From Niveibacterium umoris (GTDB lineage: Bacteria; Pseudomonadota; Gammaproteobacteria; Burkholderiales; Rhodocyclaceae): a stretch of 64,000 bases of DNA. Of this stretch, positions 61,178-64,000 are shown one piece after another (positions within the stretch are counted from its first letter, which is position 1; each line of letters begins with the position of its first letter). Both the position numbers and the translations under genes were made by a program. The DNA lies in NCBI RefSeq assembly GCF_014197015.1, contig NZ_JACIET010000002.1, positions 186,001 through 250,000 of the forward strand, given 5' to 3'. The notes below the pieces were generated by a model. The model saw only the letters and a list, made by a program, of their open reading frames with translations. It had not been told where the DNA came from and searched no databases.

Positions 61178-62377
61178 ATGCGCCACGCCGACCTCGCCCG
61201 CTTCACGCTCGCTTCGCTCACCGCGCACCGGATGCGCACCGCACTGTCTGCGCTGGGCGTGGCAGTCGGCATTGCCGCGGTGATCCTGCTCACCGCGATC
61301 GGCGAGGGCCTGCATCACTATGTGATCGCCGAGTTCACGCAGTTCGGCACCAACCTGATGTCGGTGCAGCCGGGCAAGTCGCAGACGCACGGTGCGCCGC
61401 TGGGCGGCATCAACACCACGCGGCCGCTCTCGATCGACGATGCGATCGCGCTGCAGCGCGCCGCCTGGGTCAGGCTCACCGATCCGATGGTGCAGGGCAA
61501 CGCCGAGATCAAGCACGGCACGCGCACACGGCGCATCACCCTGTATGGCGTCGGCCACCGCTTTCCCGATGCGCTGCAGATGAAGGTGGCGAGCGGCCAG
61601 TTCCTGCCCGACGACGACCCGCGCAGCGCACGCGCCTTCGCGGTGCTGGGCAGCAAGGTCGCGCGCGAGCTTTTCGCCGGCGCGCAGCCGCTGGGCGCCC
61701 ATGTGCGCATTGGCAGCGAACGCTACATCGTGGTCGGCGTGATGGCGCCCAAGGGCCAGATGCTCGGCTTCGACCTCGACGACACCGCCTATATTCCGGT
61801 GGGCCGAGCGCTCGACATGTTCAACCGCGAAGGTCTGATGGAAATCCATGTCGTGCATGAACCGACCGCGCCGGTGGAAGAAGTGGTGGCCAGCATCAAG
61901 CAGGTGCTGGGCGCCCGCCACGGAGGCGAGGATTTCACGATCATCACGCAGCAACAGATGCTGGATGTGTTCGGCACCATCCTCGACACGCTGACCTTTG
62001 CGGTGGCGGCGATCGGCGGGATCTCGCTGCTGGTCGGCGGCGTCGGCATCCTGACGATCCTGACCATCGCGGTATCTGAGCGCACCGCCGAGATCGGCCT
62101 CTTGCGCGCGATCGGCGCCACGCGCCAGCGCATCCTTTGGCTGTTCCTTGCTGAAGCGACCCTGCTCGCCGCCATCGGAGGCGTCGCCGGGCTGGTACTG
62201 GGTGGCGGCATTGCCGGTTTGCTCAAGCTGGCGGTGCCGGCCCTGCCGGTGAGCATTCCGTGGCTGTACGCACTGCTCGCCGAAGGCGTCGCGGTGAGCG
62301 TCGGGCTGGCCGCCGGCGTGGCACCGGCGATCCACGCGGCGCGGCTCGATCCGCTCGAGGCCTTGCGGGCCGAATAG
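61178..62377 (+). CDS. MacB/FtsX-like ABC permease 2
   Basis: A 399-aa permease of the same type: MRTALSALGVAVGIAAVILLTAIGEGLHHYV, periplasmic domain, then ISLLVGGVGILTILTIAVSERTAEIGLLRAIGATRQRILWLFLAEATLLA. It starts 13 nt after permease 1. The pair plus ATPase plus adaptor make a complete inner-membrane and periplasmic tripartite pump; no TolC gene is in the window. Confidence 0.96.
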   Translation: MRHADLARFTLASLTAHRMRTALSALGVAVGIAAVILLTAIGEGLHHYVIAEFTQFGTNLMSVQPGKSQTHGAPLGGINTTRPLSIDDAIALQRAAWVRLTDPMVQGNAEIKHGTRTRRITLYGVGHRFPDALQMKVASGQFLPDDDPRSARAFAVLGSKVARELFAGAQPLGAHVRIGSERYIVVGVMAPKGQMLGFDLDDTAYIPVGRALDMFNREGLMEIHVVHEPTAPVEEVVASIKQVLGARHGGEDFTIITQQQMLDVFGTILDTLTFAVAAIGGISLLVGGVGILTILTIAVSERTAEIGLLRAIGATRQRILWLFLAEATLLAAIGGVAGLVLGGGIAGLLKLAVPALPVSIPWLYALLAEGVAVSVGLAAGVAPAIHAARLDPLEALRAE

Positions 62378-62505
62378 CTGCACCGGCACGGAATTCAAGG
62401 CGGGCCGGCGGCGCGTTGTACCTGTGTCAAGGCGGCATAGCGGCGTGGTGCCGCGTCCGCCCGAAGGGCGTAGCATCAATCGTGCAGAACTCCGCGAGGG
62501 TGCCG

Positions 62506-63996
62506 ATGCTCCAGTCCGCGTTGCGCCGAAGTCCGATGAAGGCCATCGCCATCTCGGTGGCGATGTTCATGCTGCTCGATTCGAGCGTGCTGGCGATCAA
62601 CCTGTGGATCTCGCACGAACTCGACGAAACCTCGGTCGAGATCAATCTGGCCGGACGCCAGCGGATGCTGTCGCAACGCATGACCAAGGCCGCGCTGCAG
62701 ACCCTTTCAGCCGAAGACGGCACCCGGCTCGCGGCGGCCGAGGTCGAACTATTCGAAGCCGCGCGCTTGTTCGACGAAACCCTGCAGGGCTTCGGTGATG
62801 GCGGCGAGGTCACCGCCGGCAACGGCCGCCGAGTGCAGGTGACGCCAATCGACGACCCGGTTGCGATCGAGTTGCTGGCACAGGCGCGCACGCTGTGGCG
62901 GCCGATCATGGCGACGGTGCGCGTGCTGGGCCTCGAAGCTGCCCCCGCGCCGCGCCAGCGCATCGCGCAGGAACTGGGCGCCCACGAGGCCGAACTGCTC
63001 GACCTGATGAACCGCCTCACGTCGCGCATCGAAGCGGTGTCGCTCGAACGCACGCAAGCCCTGCGTGCTGTCCAGATGGGCGCATTCAGTCTTGCCTTGC
63101 TGAACTTCGCCCTGGTGATCGTGTTGCTGCTGGCGCGCTATCGCGCGGCCGACCGACGCGGCCAGCAGCTGGAAGGCATGATCGACCAGATCGCCGCCGG
63201 CGTATGCCTGCTCGACAACGACGAGCAAATCGTCGCGGCCAATCCGGCCGCGATGCGCATACTCGGGCGCGGTATCGACACGCTGCGCGGGCATCGCGTG
63301 ACCACCTTCCTGGACGCGGATGAGGGCGTATGGCGTGGCGAGCGCCCCGATGGCGGCGACTTCCACGTCGCCCTGAGTCACGGCGAGATCGGCACCGACG
63401 AAGGAAAAGTGCGGGTGGTGACGCTGCTCGACATCAGCGAGCGGGTCGACGCCGAGTCGCGGCTGCGCCAGCTTGCGCTGCATGATGCGCTGACCGGTCT
63501 GCCCAACCGCCGCATGCTCGACGACCGGCTCACGATTGCGCTGGCGCAAGCACAGCGCGGCTATCACAAGGTTGGGGTCGCGATGGTCGACCTCGACGGT
63601 TTCAAGCCAATCAACGACACCTACGGCCACGCCACCGGTGATTGCGTATTGCAGGCCGTTGCGCAGCGACTGGCCGCCTGCGCCCGCGCCGGCGATACGG
63701 TGGCGCGGCTGGGCGGCGATGAGTTCGTGTGCGTATTCAGCACGCTGCACGACCGCGAGGAACTCGACACCCTCGGGCGACGCATGCTCGAGGCGCTGGC
63801 CCAGCCTCTGCTGCAGGGCGCGCTGCGCATCCCGATGTCGGCCAGCATCGGGCTCGCGCTGTCGCCGGACGACGGCAGCGACACCGCGGGGCTGCTCAAG
63901 GCCGCCGACAGCGCCATGTACGCCGCCAAGCACGCTGGCGGCCGGCGACTCGCGCATGCGGACCGCGGCGCCGCACCCGGCCGGTCCGGCAACTGA
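62506..63996 (+). CDS. PilJ-type sensor, PAS and GGDEF protein
   Basis: A 496-aa protein starts at ATG 62506, with GAGGG 5 nt upstream. Membrane helix 1 reads AIAISVAMFMLLDSSVLAINLWI. A periplasmic PilJ-like domain has INLAGRQRMLSQRMTKAALQTL. Helix 2 reads FSLALLNFALVIVLLLARY. A PAS domain follows (MIDQIAAGVCLLDNDEQIVAANPAAMRILG) and a GGDEF domain (HDALTGLPNRR, LGGDEFVC) with inhibitory site RAGD five residues upstream. The PilJ N-domain is shared with nitrate/nitrite and type IV pilus sensors. It makes c-di-GMP on a periplasmic cue. No EAL domain follows. Confidence 0.94.
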   Translation: MLQSALRRSPMKAIAISVAMFMLLDSSVLAINLWISHELDETSVEINLAGRQRMLSQRMTKAALQTLSAEDGTRLAAAEVELFEAARLFDETLQGFGDGGEVTAGNGRRVQVTPIDDPVAIELLAQARTLWRPIMATVRVLGLEAAPAPRQRIAQELGAHEAELLDLMNRLTSRIEAVSLERTQALRAVQMGAFSLALLNFALVIVLLLARYRAADRRGQQLEGMIDQIAAGVCLLDNDEQIVAANPAAMRILGRGIDTLRGHRVTTFLDADEGVWRGERPDGGDFHVALSHGEIGTDEGKVRVVTLLDISERVDAESRLRQLALHDALTGLPNRRMLDDRLTIALAQAQRGYHKVGVAMVDLDGFKPINDTYGHATGDCVLQAVAQRLAACARAGDTVARLGGDEFVCVFSTLHDREELDTLGRRMLEALAQPLLQGALRIPMSASIGLALSPDDGSDTAGLLKAADSAMYAAKHAGGRRLAHADRGAAPGRSGN

Positions 63997-64000
63997 AGCC

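Overview
The window is GC-rich DNA, densely coded on both strands. Gene content and order (metX-metW behind a SAM riboswitch, thiC behind a TPP riboswitch, DUF3369-type receiver, many GGDEF and chemotaxis proteins, hairpin-ended interspersed repeats) suggest a free-living betaproteobacterium, perhaps of the Rhodocyclales. No rRNA, tRNA, CRISPR array, transposase or integrase was seen, so the taxonomic call rests on gene content alone.

Layout. (1) 1-13746, all minus strand: one end of an extracellular contractile injection system (eCIS; phage-tail-like, Afp/PVC type). In transcription order it encodes a sigma-54 activator, an 86-aa protein, a DUF4255 (Pvc16) tail terminator, a 281-aa unknown, sheath, tube, an oversized second sheath, a second tube, a LysM protein, a DUF5908-like small protein, hub, spike and an unknown protein that runs off the window. 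A good -24/-12 promoter lies between the activator gene and the first structural gene. A long hairpin-ended repeat splits the operon at 7270-7900. (2) 13996-25832: chemoreceptor; SAM-II riboswitch with metX-metW; HAD phosphatase; VOC protein; LysR; MocR with a divergent secreted protein and EamA exporter; two small lipoproteins; TPP riboswitch with thiC. (3) 26191-34582: diguanylate cyclase overlapping a papain-like enzyme, SH3-like and prohibitin-like pair, two-component system. (4) 34611-40615: a redox/electrophile-stress cluster of two operons, each opening with an AhpD-like CMD gene behind the same 35-bp box, plus a divergent LysR gene. (5) 40780-55299: PAS-GGDEF, periplasmic binding protein, rlhA, a receiver lacking its aspartate, alkB, nudK, acyltransferase, chemoreceptor, outer-membrane barrel, thiD, SWIM-SNF2 ATPase. 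(6) 55429-63996: unknown protein, then a MacAB-like ABC efflux system whose adaptor gene is separated from the ATPase and permeases by a second copy of the long repeat and an AT-richer gene encoding a GGCT-like plus HEPN-like fusion; finally a PilJ-PAS-GGDEF protein.

The most notable points are the sigma-54 control of the eCIS, the GGCT-HEPN fusion gene inserted in the ABC operon, the 35-bp box at the same distance before two CMD operons, the SAM-II riboswitch with an intrinsic terminator, and the two long repeats whose end hairpins differ in sequence but keep their pairing.
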